A stretch of DNA of 64,000 nucleotides from JAHBNG01 sp039028975 (GCA_039028975.1 JBCCHB010000086.1:4222-68221); one strand, 5' to 3'. Numbered from the stretch's first letter, positions 16,843-26,125 are shown. Program-made: numbers and translations. The notes: generated by a model from the sequence alone, not told the origin.

Positions 16843-19251
16843 ATGTCTGCATTTGAATCTGGTACAGCTTTTGCCTCCCCTGCACCTCAGCTCGGCACGG
16901 CCCTTCAAACGCTCTTAAACGAACTTTACAGGGGCTGGTATACTCTGCTGCCTAAGATAAGTCGCACGTCTATCGATGAGTCGCGTAAGGAACTGCTTCC
17001 TCATTTTTCTACAGATGCGGATACCCAAGCGCGCAATCAGGCATTGACCCGATTTGCTGACGGGTTAGCACCCCTGAGTGGTGTAGCTGAGGTTATTTGG
17101 TTTGGGGTATCGCAGCTTCAAAGAGCATTGCAAGATGAAAATGCCCCCCTTACTGAAGAAGAGCGACAGAAACTTGCCCACATGCTAGCCACAGACGATC
17201 CACAAGGTTACGCCATTCGGCAAATGAGCTACAATCCAGACAAAGTCAAGGATCTCTACGGTGCAGTACAGCAAGAGATGAAGTCTGCTTTTCCCCATTT
17301 AGCACTGAGCCTCCAGTCCCAATTAGAAAAAATCTGGGCTAGACAGGCGGTTGCGTTAACTGAAATCGATGCTTCTTCTGGAATGACCACCCCAATCTAT
17401 CAGGATGCCCTCCAAGAGCTAGAAGAGATTCCCATGGTCATTCGGCTGACCTACCATCTGTTTGTTGAGTATAAGGTGGCCGGAGTGAGCCAAAGTCAAT
17501 TCAATCATAGCGTAGAGCATGGTGAGATCCTGGGCTTGGATGAGGAGCAGGATAAAGGAATCGGATGGGGGGACGACGAGATCGCTTTGCCTGACGATTC
17601 GCTGGACTGGCGTCGAGGTAGTGCCCTTGAATCACTAGGTAGCGGCCCTGATGTGATAGATGAGGGCATTGGGGATGTTTCAGAATCCACCGAAACTCAG
17701 TTCTTCCAAGATGTACGATTCCCCGAACAAGTTCAAATTGAGGATGAAGTCCCCCTTATTCTGCAGTTGACGCTGGAACACGCCCAAGAATCCCGTGCGT
17801 CCTCTGCGTCTATAAGCTTTGATTTTCCCGATGTGAATGCGCCTGAATATGTAGATGTTGTACTCAACGCACCTGGTTTTTCAGAGAAGAGCACCGACCA
17901 AGGTGAGTGGAGCCGTACCATTGCAGTTTTTGCCGACAAAGACTCTCAACCCGCTGTCTTTCTGCTTCGAGCTGAAGAGATAGGCGAACAATTGCTGACC
18001 CTTTCTTTCTATCATCGTGGCCGACATATGGGCCAGGTCAAGGTAACGAGCATAATTGGAAAAGAACCGACCAAGCGCGGAACAAGCCTGACCCACGATC
18101 AGGCTGTGCTTATGGCTGCTCCAACGGAAACGGATGCCAAGCCAGCTGATTTGGAACTGCGTATCACTCAAGGAGGGCAGATGAACCGCCTCTCCTTTAT
18201 GCTCCATTCGACCAAGGCAAAGATTGGCTACCATTGGCGACCTGTTGGTGAAATCATCTTGGACCAAGCCGATCCCCAATCCTACTTGGAGCACAAATTT
18301 GAACGGATGAGCCAACTCGCCGGGGAGGTACGGAAGAACTCGTCTGAGGCGGACGTGCGAAAGACCATGCGCGAGATTGAGCGTATGGGTGAAGAGCTAT
18401 TCCATGATCTCTTTCCGGACAAATTGAAGGCTGAATATTGGAGACGTATCAAACCATTACGTGAGAAGGGCATTGTCGAGTCGTTTCTCATCACCAGCGA
18501 TGAGCCGTGGATTCCGTGGGAGATGATCAAACCTTATCGATATGATGACTTGGAAGAGATAGAAGAGCATGATGGCTTTTTATGCCAGACCTTTCAATTC
18601 TGTCGCTGGCTGGCAGGCCGCTCTCCAGCGGAAAGAATCCAGATTCAGAAGGTGATGACCGTTGTGCCTCGGCTCGATTTAACTTACGCCGCCAGAGAGC
18701 ATGAATATCTGGCCTCACTTCATGAGGTGGATGGCGTGATGGTGGATGGGCCGCTTAAAAGCCGAGAGCAGGTGCTAGAGAACGTGCTCAACGGCGGCTT
18801 TGACGTGCTCCATTTTGCCGTACATGGTCAGTTTATAGCCCAGCAGGTGAACCGTTCTCCCCTACTTCTGGAGAACAATGAAGAGCTGCTGCCAGAAGAT
18901 CTTTCCGACAGCCAGATCCGTGGGCTTCGTCGCTCCAAACCGCTAGTCTTTCTCAATGCCTGCCACACCTCGCGCATTAACTTTTCCCTAAACGGTCTCG
19001 GCGGCTGGGCAGACCGGATTGTGCAGAGGGCCAGAGCCTCTGCCTTCATCGGAACTCTCTGGGAGGTAGATGATGAATTGGCATTGGCCTTCTCCACCGA
19101 TTTCTATGATCAGTTGCGCCAAGATCAGCCATTGGGTAGAGCCTTTAGCCACGCTCGGGAACATACTCGTGCGCTATCGCCAGCGAATCCGACATGGTTG
19201 GCCTATACGCTCTATGGGGATCCAAATAGTCGAGTGGTGTGGGGAGATTGA
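16843..19251 (+). CDS. CHAT-domain caspase-like protease protein
   Basis: 802 residues. The C-terminal third is a CHAT domain (caspase HetF-associated with TPRs): DVLHFAVHG gives the catalytic His (H661) and VFLNACHTS the Cys (C707); the typical end AFIGTLWEV...FSTDFYDQL...LGRAFSHAR...TWLAYTLYGDPN is intact. The N-terminal 190 residues are helical; residues about 285-410 look beta-rich (VQIEDEVPLILQLTLE...). A helical linker joins these to CHAT. CHAT proteases cleave target proteins in bacterial regulated cell death and immunity. No TPRs are evident, so the N-terminal parts are probably the sensor. Neighbouring genes show no obvious substrate such as a gasdermin. Confidence 0.85.
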   Translation: MSAFESGTAFASPAPQLGTALQTLLNELYRGWYTLLPKISRTSIDESRKELLPHFSTDADTQARNQALTRFADGLAPLSGVAEVIWFGVSQLQRALQDENAPLTEEERQKLAHMLATDDPQGYAIRQMSYNPDKVKDLYGAVQQEMKSAFPHLALSLQSQLEKIWARQAVALTEIDASSGMTTPIYQDALQELEEIPMVIRLTYHLFVEYKVAGVSQSQFNHSVEHGEILGLDEEQDKGIGWGDDEIALPDDSLDWRRGSALESLGSGPDVIDEGIGDVSESTETQFFQDVRFPEQVQIEDEVPLILQLTLEHAQESRASSASISFDFPDVNAPEYVDVVLNAPGFSEKSTDQGEWSRTIAVFADKDSQPAVFLLRAEEIGEQLLTLSFYHRGRHMGQVKVTSIIGKEPTKRGTSLTHDQAVLMAAPTETDAKPADLELRITQGGQMNRLSFMLHSTKAKIGYHWRPVGEIILDQADPQSYLEHKFERMSQLAGEVRKNSSEADVRKTMREIERMGEELFHDLFPDKLKAEYWRRIKPLREKGIVESFLITSDEPWIPWEMIKPYRYDDLEEIEEHDGFLCQTFQFCRWLAGRSPAERIQIQKVMTVVPRLDLTYAAREHEYLASLHEVDGVMVDGPLKSREQVLENVLNGGFDVLHFAVHGQFIAQQVNRSPLLLENNEELLPEDLSDSQIRGLRRSKPLVFLNACHTSRINFSLNGLGGWADRIVQRARASAFIGTLWEVDDELALAFSTDFYDQLRQDQPLGRAFSHAREHTRALSPANPTWLAYTLYGDPNSRVVWGD

Positions 19252-19356
19252 CTGTCCGTCATGTCAAAGTTCAAATTCGACGAAGTGCTTCTCTACCATT
19301 ATCATTAAGGCTGGTCTGATAATGGCTGGTACATCAGCCTCATCACAGGAGAAACT

Positions 19357-20742
19357 ATGAATAGCAGAACCGTACAATCCCCCAAAGTCGTCGTTGTTGG
19401 CTCGGGCAGCCTCTTTTTTGGTAGGCAGGCCATCTGGCAGATGGTCCATTCGCCCCATCTCAATGGCGGCACGTTAGCCCTAGTTGACACAGACGACCAT
19501 CGCCTAACCCAAATGGCCACATTGGCCCAAATGGTGGTTGCAGACAACAACGTCGATCTTAAGATTGAAGCGGCCAACGACTGGCGAGATCTTCTGCCCG
19601 GTGCAGATTTTGTCGTCCTTAGCTTCGCTCGGGATACGGTTAAGTACCGCGGCATCGACTGCGTCATCTCAGAGAAGTATGGGATCCGCATGTGTTCAGG
19701 GGATACCATCGGACCAGGCGGCATCTTCCGGGCCATGCGTGAGTTTCCGCTGATTTTGCAGTGTGCCAAAGACATTCAGGAACTCTGCCCCGACGCCTGG
19801 GTCATTAACTATATCAATCCATCTACGGTTCACGGCATGGGATTGGCACGCTTTGCCCCCGAGCTCAAAAGCTTTGCCCTTTGTGACAGCCTGCATATGC
19901 CTCATATCAAAAAGCGCTACGCCATGAGAGCTGGCATTATTCAAGATTGGGACGATTACTCAGCCGATATTGACAGTCGCTTTGATATGCGCATTGCTGG
20001 CGTTAACCACTTTACCTGGATGCTGAAAGCTGACTTTGATGGCGAGGATGTCATGCCCAAGGTGGCTGAATCTATTCGGGAGCAGGCCGCCACCGAGGAT
20101 ACGGGTGGTGACGTTGGGGCCAAGGCGATCTTTAACAGTGCAATCGCCCACCAGCTTTATGAAGCATTTGGCTATATCCCCGTCTGCGTCTCTCATACCA
20201 AGGAGTACGTTAGCTTTTACCAAGGACACGGTGTGTTGGAAGAGATTGTCCCCCCGCTGAAAATCTGGGAGACAGAAGCCCGCTATGATCGCCATGAAGC
20301 CATGTGGAATCAGGTCGATGAGTTCGTTTCAGGCATGGTTCCCATCGGCAACTTTATGGAGGTCATGGGACCTGATCACGCTACCGACATTATCGAAAAT
20401 ATGGTCGGCAATCTTGGTCAACCCTTCTATGTAAACTCGCCCAATCGAGGCGCCGTTACCAACATAAGTGACGATGCTTTTTTGGAACTGCTTTGCGATG
20501 TGGATATGAATGGTCCTATCCCGCGACCTGTGGGTGAGATGCCGCGTGGCATTCGCGGGATGCAGGAAGTAGTGCTAGACACCCATGAATTGACGGCCGA
20601 GGCAGTGGCAAAATGCGACTATGGACTGCTGCGGCGCGCCATGCTAACCGATCCGCTGGTGAATTCCATTGCGGATGCCGATGCGGTCTTGAAAGAGCTA
20701 CTAGAGCTCGAGAAGGATGTGTTGCCAGATTGTTGGCGATAG
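19357..20742 (+). CDS. Glycoside hydrolase family 4 (alpha-glucosidase/galacturonidase type)
   Basis: 461 residues, ATG 19357 after AGGAG. GH4 enzymes use NAD+ and a divalent metal in a redox-assisted elimination mechanism. Visible: Rossmann start KVVVVGSGSLFFG, NPSTVHGMGL, the metal-binding Cys in FALCDSLH (C176), and N217-H218 in GVNHFTW. Within GH4 it looks closer to alpha-galacturonidase/alpha-glucosidase than to 6-phospho-beta-glucosidases; the substrate cannot be fixed. A predicted sugar oxidoreductase is convergent downstream. Probably part of plant or algal polysaccharide breakdown. Confidence 0.88.
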   Translation: MNSRTVQSPKVVVVGSGSLFFGRQAIWQMVHSPHLNGGTLALVDTDDHRLTQMATLAQMVVADNNVDLKIEAANDWRDLLPGADFVVLSFARDTVKYRGIDCVISEKYGIRMCSGDTIGPGGIFRAMREFPLILQCAKDIQELCPDAWVINYINPSTVHGMGLARFAPELKSFALCDSLHMPHIKKRYAMRAGIIQDWDDYSADIDSRFDMRIAGVNHFTWMLKADFDGEDVMPKVAESIREQAATEDTGGDVGAKAIFNSAIAHQLYEAFGYIPVCVSHTKEYVSFYQGHGVLEEIVPPLKIWETEARYDRHEAMWNQVDEFVSGMVPIGNFMEVMGPDHATDIIENMVGNLGQPFYVNSPNRGAVTNISDDAFLELLCDVDMNGPIPRPVGEMPRGIRGMQEVVLDTHELTAEAVAKCDYGLLRRAMLTDPLVNSIADADAVLKELLELEKDVLPDCWR

Positions 20743-20808
20743 AACTGCCTTTACGAGAACTGCGCTCTCAGTTGATGGTATGTCGAAACCAATGTACCAT
20801 AAAACGGA

Positions 20809-21852
20809 TCAAATCCGAACCGTTCGGCTACCATCTACCGACTCATAAGCTGCCAAAATAATCCGAAGCGTGTCGGTTGCCTCAGCAACCGAGTGAAGCG
20901 GCTCGTATCCGTTGACAATGGCATCCACAAAGTGATCGATCTCAGCGGCAATGGTTCCGGCACCAGATTGAGGCGGATACTCGACAACGGCTGGCTCATT
21001 GAAACCGACCGGCTGATAGTAGAGTGCATTGCGTTCGCCCCATAGCTGGCCAAATTCGCCCATGACGCTAAAGAGTATGGGCCGCGCGCCGGGCGCACGA
21101 ACCGCCCAACTGGTAAAGATATGACCGATCATACCATCTTCAAACTTGACCAGCACTTCAGAGGTGTCCTCTTCCTTTAGAGGAAGTCGATAGGTGCCAA
21201 GCATACTGGTGACCTCTTTGGGCGTTTCTCCAGCCAGGAAGAGGAGTCGGTAAGTGGGATGGTATCCGGTATCGATCAACTCGCCTCCACCCATCTTAGC
21301 AGGATCAGTGCGCCATGCGTCTTTAAAGACGGCAGGCACTTCGCCCCACTTGGATTTGTCTGGGTTAAGGGCTGGATCGCGTGCGCTACAGTCATACGAG
21401 TGGACCATGTAAATCTTGCCCAGGCTCCCCTTAAGAATCATCTTCTTAGCTTGCTGGACAGCGGGAAAGAAGAGCTGGTTGTGGGAAGCCATCATGGTGA
21501 TACCGCTGGCTCTGACTGCGGCTTCAATCTCAGCCGCTTCACCCAAATTTAGACAGAGTGGCTTCTCAGTCATAAGGTGTTTGCCTGCCTGGGCCGTGGC
21601 TACAATGGCCTCTTTGTGTAGGTGGTGGGGTAGACAGATATCCACAGCGTCCACTTCACCACTGGCAAGCAGTTTGTGATAGTCACTATAGAACGTAACG
21701 TCATAGCCCAACTGTGCCTGTCGTTGAGCCATGGCTGCCTCCGACACGTCTGCAAAAGCAACCACCTTGGCTCGGGATGCGGACTGCTTCCAACCCTCAA
21801 TATGTGCTCTAGTGATGCCACCACAACCAATGACGCCGATTTGTAAAGTCAT
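20809..21852 (-). CDS. Gfo/Idh/MocA family oxidoreductase
   Basis: 347 residues. N-terminal Rossmann fold (IGVIGCGGITRAHIEGW), VDAVDICLPHHLHKEAIVAT and the catalytic-lysine motif TEKPLCLN are clear; the C-terminal alpha/beta domain follows with a conserved GGGELIDTGYHP. These enzymes oxidise or epimerise sugars and inositols with NAD(P). Ribosome site (AGGAGAAACC) precedes the ATG at 21852. Convergent with the GH4 gene, only 66 bp apart, so the two may act on related sugars. Confidence 0.9.
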   Translation of the reverse strand: MTLQIGVIGCGGITRAHIEGWKQSASRAKVVAFADVSEAAMAQRQAQLGYDVTFYSDYHKLLASGEVDAVDICLPHHLHKEAIVATAQAGKHLMTEKPLCLNLGEAAEIEAAVRASGITMMASHNQLFFPAVQQAKKMILKGSLGKIYMVHSYDCSARDPALNPDKSKWGEVPAVFKDAWRTDPAKMGGGELIDTGYHPTYRLLFLAGETPKEVTSMLGTYRLPLKEEDTSEVLVKFEDGMIGHIFTSWAVRAPGARPILFSVMGEFGQLWGERNALYYQPVGFNEPAVVEYPPQSGAGTIAAEIDHFVDAIVNGYEPLHSVAEATDTLRIILAAYESVDGSRTVRI

Positions 21853-21870
21853 AGGTTTCTCCTTTTTATG

Positions 21871-21900
21871 CTTCGCCAGAAAAGTCTAGTTCCGATTCTC
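21871..21900. repeat. Repeat family 2 arm
   Basis: CTTCGCCAGAAAAGTCTAGT is the reverse complement of the arm found at 651-717. Only this end is preserved; repeat family 3 copies follow. Confidence 0.45.
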
Positions 21901-21923
21901 TTCCAATCTACCCTGAAGACTAA

Positions 21924-22132
21924 ACAAAGATTTGCAGATTTCATCTTTGAAATCTGCACAATCTGAGTAGTCTTTGTTCGATTTTCATCCCTCCGCGGCG
22001 AACGTAGTGCATGAATGTCTACCCTGTAAATAACAAAGAGGAAAAGATTAGAAAGATGAAGAATCTGCGTAATCACTGCTCTTTGTTCGATTTTCATCTG
22101 TTCGTGGTGCAGTTGGATGGATGAATGTCTAT
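21924..22132. repeat. Repeat family 3, two tandem copies
   Basis: Two diverged copies (about 21924-22027 and 22032-22132) share AACAAAGA at the start, a middle TCTTTGTTCGATTTTCATC and an end GGATGAATGTCTA. Copy 1 holds an internal palindrome (GATTTCATCTTTGAAATC). A third copy is at 24828-24931. They fill the 285-bp gap between the Gfo/Idh gene and the TPP enzyme. Confidence 0.75.
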
Positions 22133-22137
22133 TGTCT

Positions 22138-23682
22138 CTAAATCACAGCGTCAATCAGGTGAGGCCCGGGGGTTTGCACTGCCGCGGCAAATTGGGTGTT
22201 AAATTCTTCTGCAGTAGTAGCTCGCCAAGCGTTGACGCCCATGCCCTGGGCAATGTGAACCCAGTCGATGACTGGATTGCCTAGATCCAGCATGGCTTGC
22301 GATTTGGAGCCACCGCCATCTGCCTCCACCTTCAGCATCTCTCCCTGCAAAATTCGATAAGCCCGATTGTTGAAGAGAACGGTCACCGTATCGCACTTCT
22401 CACGGGCCAGCGACCAAAGCGTCTGGACTGTGTACATGGCTGAACCGTCAGCCTGGGCATTGATGACCTTGCGATCTGGGCAGGCAATGGACGCGCCTAG
22501 CGTTAGGGGAAGCCCTTCACCAATAGAGCCGCCGTTGAGCGTAAGCATGTCATGTGGAGGTCCACCATCCATATAGCGATCATACCCCGCGGCAGAAGTA
22601 ATCGCTTCGTTGGTGAGGATCGCCTCTTCTGGCATGAGTGCGGCAATCGTGGCCCAAATTTTATCAGGAATCAACTCACCTGTGGGCAGATCAGGACGAT
22701 TTAATTTAGAGAGGGTGGATGGCTCTGGGGGCGCGGTCAGCTCATCAGCCAGCATGGCCAAGGCCGCAGGGATATCTTCTTCTAAGGTCGCTAGCGTATG
22801 GAATTGACAGGAATCTGGTGCTAGCAGGCTGGGCGTATTTGGGTAGCCAAAGAAGGCAACGGGTGGAACTGTTCCAACCAAAATCATGTGGGTTGTTCCA
22901 TCCAAAGCTGCCACCGCATCCTTCACTGGGTACGGAATCCGCTGAATGGGGACACGACCTGCCCCCCGTTGCCAGCGTTGAATGGGACGATCTGAAAAGA
23001 GGCGAGCGCCCGTCACATCCGCAATGCGCCCGGCACTATGCAAGGACGATTCGAGCAAGCCAGGGCCAGCCATAAGCAGCACGCACGGTTCACCACGGCG
23101 CAACACGTCTGCGATTTGGCGAATCTGGGTATCCTCAACGGCTGGTGGTCGAGAAACCGCCGGACCTGGGGCGGGCGCGCTGCTCTCATTCCAGGCACAA
23201 TCGCCAGGAAGAATCAAGGTGGCTACCTGACCAGGTGGCTGCTGGGCCGCGGCAATAGCGTCCGCAGCGTCTTCGGCCACCGTCATGGGATCGCCGATGG
23301 TACGCACCCAATCGGAAACGGGCCAAGCAATCGCTTCAATATCGGTCGTCAGTGGCGCATTGTGTTCAAGGTGATGGCGGGCATGCTCGCCCACAATGTT
23401 GATCAGCGGTACATGGGCACGACGAGTATTGTGAACATTAGCCAGCGCATTGCCCAACCCAGGACCAAGATGGAGCAGGGTGGAAGCTGGTCGTCCCGTC
23501 ATACGACTATATCCGTCAGCAGCGCCTGAGCAGACGCCTTCAAAGAGGCAGAGCACCGTCCTCATGCCCTCGACTTTGTCGACTGCCGCCACAAAGTGCA
23601 TCTCAGATGTGCCGGGGTTGGTAAAACAGACGTCAACACGTCCGTTGACTAAGGTTTGGATCAGGCTTTGTGCGCCATTCAT
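22138..23682 (-). CDS. Thiamine-pyrophosphate enzyme (acetolactate synthase-like)
   Basis: 514 residues from ATG 23682, preceded by CGGAG; the longer frame to 23751 lacks a ribosome site and overlaps the next gene. The N-terminal pyrimidine-binding domain has NPGTSEMHF with the catalytic Glu; GEHARHHLEHNAPL follows. The C-terminal TPP-binding motif reads QADGSAMY...NN, with Ala in place of the first Gly of GDG. Such proteins are annotated as acetolactate synthase large-subunit homologues, benzoylformate decarboxylase or sulfoacetaldehyde-type lyases. No small regulatory subunit is nearby, so branched-chain amino-acid synthesis is unlikely; a catabolic 2-keto-acid role is more plausible. Sits 65 bp after the LLM oxidoreductase, likely co-transcribed. 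Confidence 0.85.
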   Translation of the reverse strand: MNGAQSLIQTLVNGRVDVCFTNPGTSEMHFVAAVDKVEGMRTVLCLFEGVCSGAADGYSRMTGRPASTLLHLGPGLGNALANVHNTRRAHVPLINIVGEHARHHLEHNAPLTTDIEAIAWPVSDWVRTIGDPMTVAEDAADAIAAAQQPPGQVATLILPGDCAWNESSAPAPGPAVSRPPAVEDTQIRQIADVLRRGEPCVLLMAGPGLLESSLHSAGRIADVTGARLFSDRPIQRWQRGAGRVPIQRIPYPVKDAVAALDGTTHMILVGTVPPVAFFGYPNTPSLLAPDSCQFHTLATLEEDIPAALAMLADELTAPPEPSTLSKLNRPDLPTGELIPDKIWATIAALMPEEAILTNEAITSAAGYDRYMDGGPPHDMLTLNGGSIGEGLPLTLGASIACPDRKVINAQADGSAMYTVQTLWSLAREKCDTVTVLFNNRAYRILQGEMLKVEADGGGSKSQAMLDLGNPVIDWVHIAQGMGVNAWRATTAEEFNTQFAAAVQTPGPHLIDAVI

Positions 23683-23747
23683 AAAAAATCTCCGAGAAGG
23701 TGGGTGATGGAATGATAGGGTAAAATGATACAGTCGACTTTTCAACC

Positions 23748-24692
23748 TCAAGCCTTCGAGTTGTTCGCCGATAAGGAGGCCAGCAATTGGCGTGTCCGCT
23801 GGATAGACGCGTTTGCATCATCGCCGACGGGGAAGATGGATGCGATAAAGTCCGTGGCGCCAGCTTCGGCCAAGTCGCCAAGTTGCTGGGTAACACTTTG
23901 CTCATCACCCATGATTGCAATATCAGCTGGGCCGGCGGCTCCGTCCATATCCAGAAGCCGTCGATAGTTGACCAACTGACCGTAGATAGCTAACTTGTCT
24001 GCCACATATTCGCGAGCTGCCTCGCTATCATCGGTTACTGCAATCGGCAAGCCAACACAGACGCGCGGTTGTGGTCGCCCTGCGCCCTTGGCCGCCTCGT
24101 TAATCTTGAGGGCTACATGGGTTTCAATGGCTTTGGGGCCGCCCATCCAGGTAACCGTCCCATCCGCTAATTCACCAGCCGCTTTTAACATGAGTGGCGC
24201 TAGCGCAGCAACTACAACCGAACACGGGGAAGCTTCAGGAACATTCATGGATGCGTTGACGCGGAAGAAATCACCCTCATAGTCGACCGGCTCCTGTTGA
24301 AGCAGTGGCCCCAAAACTGAGAGGTACTCTCGCATGTGACGGGCGGGACGTTCATAGGAGAGCCCCATCATGTTTTCTACCACTGGCTGGTGAGAGAGGC
24401 CCAGTCCCAAAGTCAACCGTCCATTGGTGGCAGCCTGGGTGGTCAGGGCCTGCTGAGCCATGACCAGAGGGTGACGAGGATAGGTTGGCACCACACCTGT
24501 ACCGAGTTCGATGCGGCTGGTCTGCTGGCCAGCCAGTGCAATGGTCGTCAGGACATCGCAGCCGCCAGATGGTAATTGAACAAACCAAAAGGAGTCAAAG
24601 CCATCTTGTTCTGCTTGAATAGCATGCTGAATTAGATCCGCTAATGGGGTTATAGCAATCACTTCGGGAGGGGTGATGAGTCCGATTTTCAT
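23748..24692 (-). CDS. LLM-class (luciferase-like) oxidoreductase, probably F420-dependent
   Basis: 314 residues from ATG 24692, which has TTGGAG 8 bp upstream. TIM-barrel of the bacterial luciferase superfamily: MKIGLITPPEV, FDSFWFVQLP, RIELGTGVVPTYPRHPLVMAQQA and RLTLGLGLSHQPVVENM are characteristic, and the last two segments resemble F420-dependent Mer/MSMEG-type enzymes. Length is normal. The partner gene 22138-23682 follows in the same direction. Whether the cofactor is F420 or FMN cannot be settled from sequence alone. Confidence 0.85.
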   Translation of the reverse strand: MKIGLITPPEVIAITPLADLIQHAIQAEQDGFDSFWFVQLPSGGCDVLTTIALAGQQTSRIELGTGVVPTYPRHPLVMAQQALTTQAATNGRLTLGLGLSHQPVVENMMGLSYERPARHMREYLSVLGPLLQQEPVDYEGDFFRVNASMNVPEASPCSVVVAALAPLMLKAAGELADGTVTWMGGPKAIETHVALKINEAAKGAGRPQPRVCVGLPIAVTDDSEAAREYVADKLAIYGQLVNYRRLLDMDGAAGPADIAIMGDEQSVTQQLGDLAEAGATDFIASIFPVGDDANASIQRTRQLLASLSANNSKA

Positions 24693-24827
24693 AAATAACT
24701 CCAAGGTGGACAAGGTGTTTGTAGGAATATTAGTAGTCCACAGTCGTTTGGTTGTTTAGTCCAGAGTCAGTTCAGAGCACACTTACAACACTGCGCTTAG
24801 TTACAGATGCAACGCATTCTCTGAAAA

Positions 24828-24931
24828 TAACAAAGATTTAAAGATTAGAAAGATGAAGAATCTGTAAAATCTCCTAATCTTTGTTTGGTTTCATCTTCCG
24901 TGGCGCAGTTGGATGAATGAATGTCTACCCT
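24828..24931. repeat. Repeat family 3, third copy
   Basis: AACAAAGATTTAAAGATTAG... to GGATGAATGTCTACCC matches the two copies at 21924-22132, most closely the second. A degenerate fourth unit may follow (about 24949-25003). It fills most of the 426-bp gap between the LLM gene and the AraC-VOC gene. Confidence 0.75.
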
Positions 24932-25057
24932 GAAAAAAGGATATGGATTCATATGGATTAGCAAGATCTTTTTCATCCTCCATGGTGCATCTTGATCCAT
25001 GAAAACTACTGAATATAGATTACGTAAGGCAAAATTATAGCATCGATTCGACTACGT

Positions 25058-25066
25058 TGCTATAAT
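25058..25066 (+). promoter_or_regulatory. Extended -10 promoter for the AraC-VOC gene
   Basis: TGCTATAAT at 25058-25066, 53 bp before the ATG at 25119. No convincing -35. Confidence 0.5.
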
Positions 25067-25118
25067 CTATAAAAACCGCAATTATTGTCCAGACTCAAAG
25101 CAACGCATCGGTTACTCT

Positions 25119-25886
25119 ATGTCACGACAAAAGTATACCCGCAACGATCCCGATGGGCGAGTGAAATCGATCCTTAAATTTGTGCGAGACCATATTGATA
25201 CGCCGCTATCTCTGGCAGAGTTGGCCGACATTGCTTGTCAGTCACCGTTTCATTTTGAACGCATCTTTAAGGCTCAGACTGGTATGACCGTGATGCAGCA
25301 CGTGAGAGGTGTCAGGCTCGTACAATCTGCGATAGAGCTTCGCCTGACGGATCGCAAGATAGTCGATATTGCACTTGATGCGGGGTATGCCAACCATGAA
25401 TCATTTTCGAGAGCGTTCCGCAAACACTTTGAGCAGTCACCAAGTGACTATCGCAAAGCGTATGCCGGTCGTACCAGACAATCGGAAGAAGAGTTGCAAA
25501 AAACGAAAGGAATATCCATGAGTCAAGTAACCATTGGTTTGGTCAAGATCCCTGTAACAGATTTCAAACAAGCAACCCAGTACTACCGAGAGGTGGTTGG
25601 ATTAGAAGAAGAATTTGCTGTTGAGGCCTATGGCTGGGCACAGTACAAGACGGGCAATATTCCGCTCTGTCTTTATGTAACAGGTCAGGGGGGAGGTGAC
25701 GGCACGCCAGGAACCGAAGTAGGATTCCACCTTGGCGTTGACGACATTGAAAGTTTCTATGCAGACATTCAGAAACGTAATGGTCAGTTTGCTTCGGAGA
25801 TTGTCAAGAGCGATGATGGCGGAGCGTTTTTTGTTTTGCGGGATCCAGACGGAAACACATTCAAAGTTATCCAGCGATCTGATTGA
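25119..25886 (+). CDS. AraC-type HTH regulator fused to a VOC domain
   Basis: 255 residues. Residues about 12-120 are a double helix-turn-helix of the AraC/XylS family (SLAELADIACQSPFHFERIF and IVDIALDAGYANHESFSRAF). A short charged linker leads to a VOC (glyoxalase/bleomycin resistance) domain from about 134 on (VKIPVTDFKQATQYYREVVG...FFVLRDPDGNTFKVIQ). The VOC part starts at an internal ATG (25518) with AAAGGAATATCC just before it, so a free VOC protein could also be translated. The natural reading is a one-component regulator where the VOC domain senses a small ligand. AraC fusions to GyrI-like domains are common; a VOC fusion is less so. Confidence 0.88.
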   Translation: MSRQKYTRNDPDGRVKSILKFVRDHIDTPLSLAELADIACQSPFHFERIFKAQTGMTVMQHVRGVRLVQSAIELRLTDRKIVDIALDAGYANHESFSRAFRKHFEQSPSDYRKAYAGRTRQSEEELQKTKGISMSQVTIGLVKIPVTDFKQATQYYREVVGLEEEFAVEAYGWAQYKTGNIPLCLYVTGQGGGDGTPGTEVGFHLGVDDIESFYADIQKRNGQFASEIVKSDDGGAFFVLRDPDGNTFKVIQRSD

Positions 25887-25928
25887 TGCATTTTACCGTT
25901 GAGGAACGACTATTGGTAGCGGATTAAG

Positions 25929-26001
25929 CGCCCCCTCCAGGATTCGAACCTGGGACTCATGGTTTAGGAAACCATAGCTCTATCCCCTGAGCTAAGGGGG
26001 C
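25929..26001 (-). tRNA. tRNA-Arg (CCT), left copy
   Basis: Minus-strand cloverleaf: acceptor GCCCCCT/AGGGGGC, D arm GCTC...GAGC, anticodon stem ATGGT/ACCAT around TTCCTAA (anticodon CCT), T arm CCAGG-TTCGAAT-CCTGG, discriminator G; no CCA. Identical to the copy at 34087-34159. It has a consensus promoter on the island side (26097-26125) but no visible terminator on the chromosomal side. Confidence 0.95.
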
Positions 26002-26002
26002 T

Positions 26003-26024
26003 GGAGTAGGGTGTCATCTACTCC
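26003..26024. other. Inverted repeat at the left island junction
   Basis: GGAGTAG-ggtgtcat-CTACTCC begins at the last base of the 77-bp direct repeat. It would lie in the tRNA leader on the minus strand. Possibly a recombinase arm or processing signal. Confidence 0.4.
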
Positions 26025-26096
26025 AGAGGAAGACAGTAATTCTGTCTAGTCATTTAGATGTGTAACGATATGAAACCATTGTTTCTATCTACCACT

Positions 26097-26125
26097 ATTA
26101 TACATTATCTATTAGTAAATATCAA
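26097..26125 (-). promoter_or_regulatory. Consensus promoter of the left tRNA-Arg
   Basis: Minus strand: -35 TTGATA (26120-26125), 17-bp spacer, -10 TATAAT (26097-26102). It lies inside the island, about 95 bp ahead of the tRNA. Confidence 0.75.

Noticed and set aside
22138..23682. IlvB of branched-chain amino-acid synthesis
   Set aside because: No IlvN or other ilv genes nearby and the TPP motif is atypical (ADG); a general TPP-enzyme call is safer.
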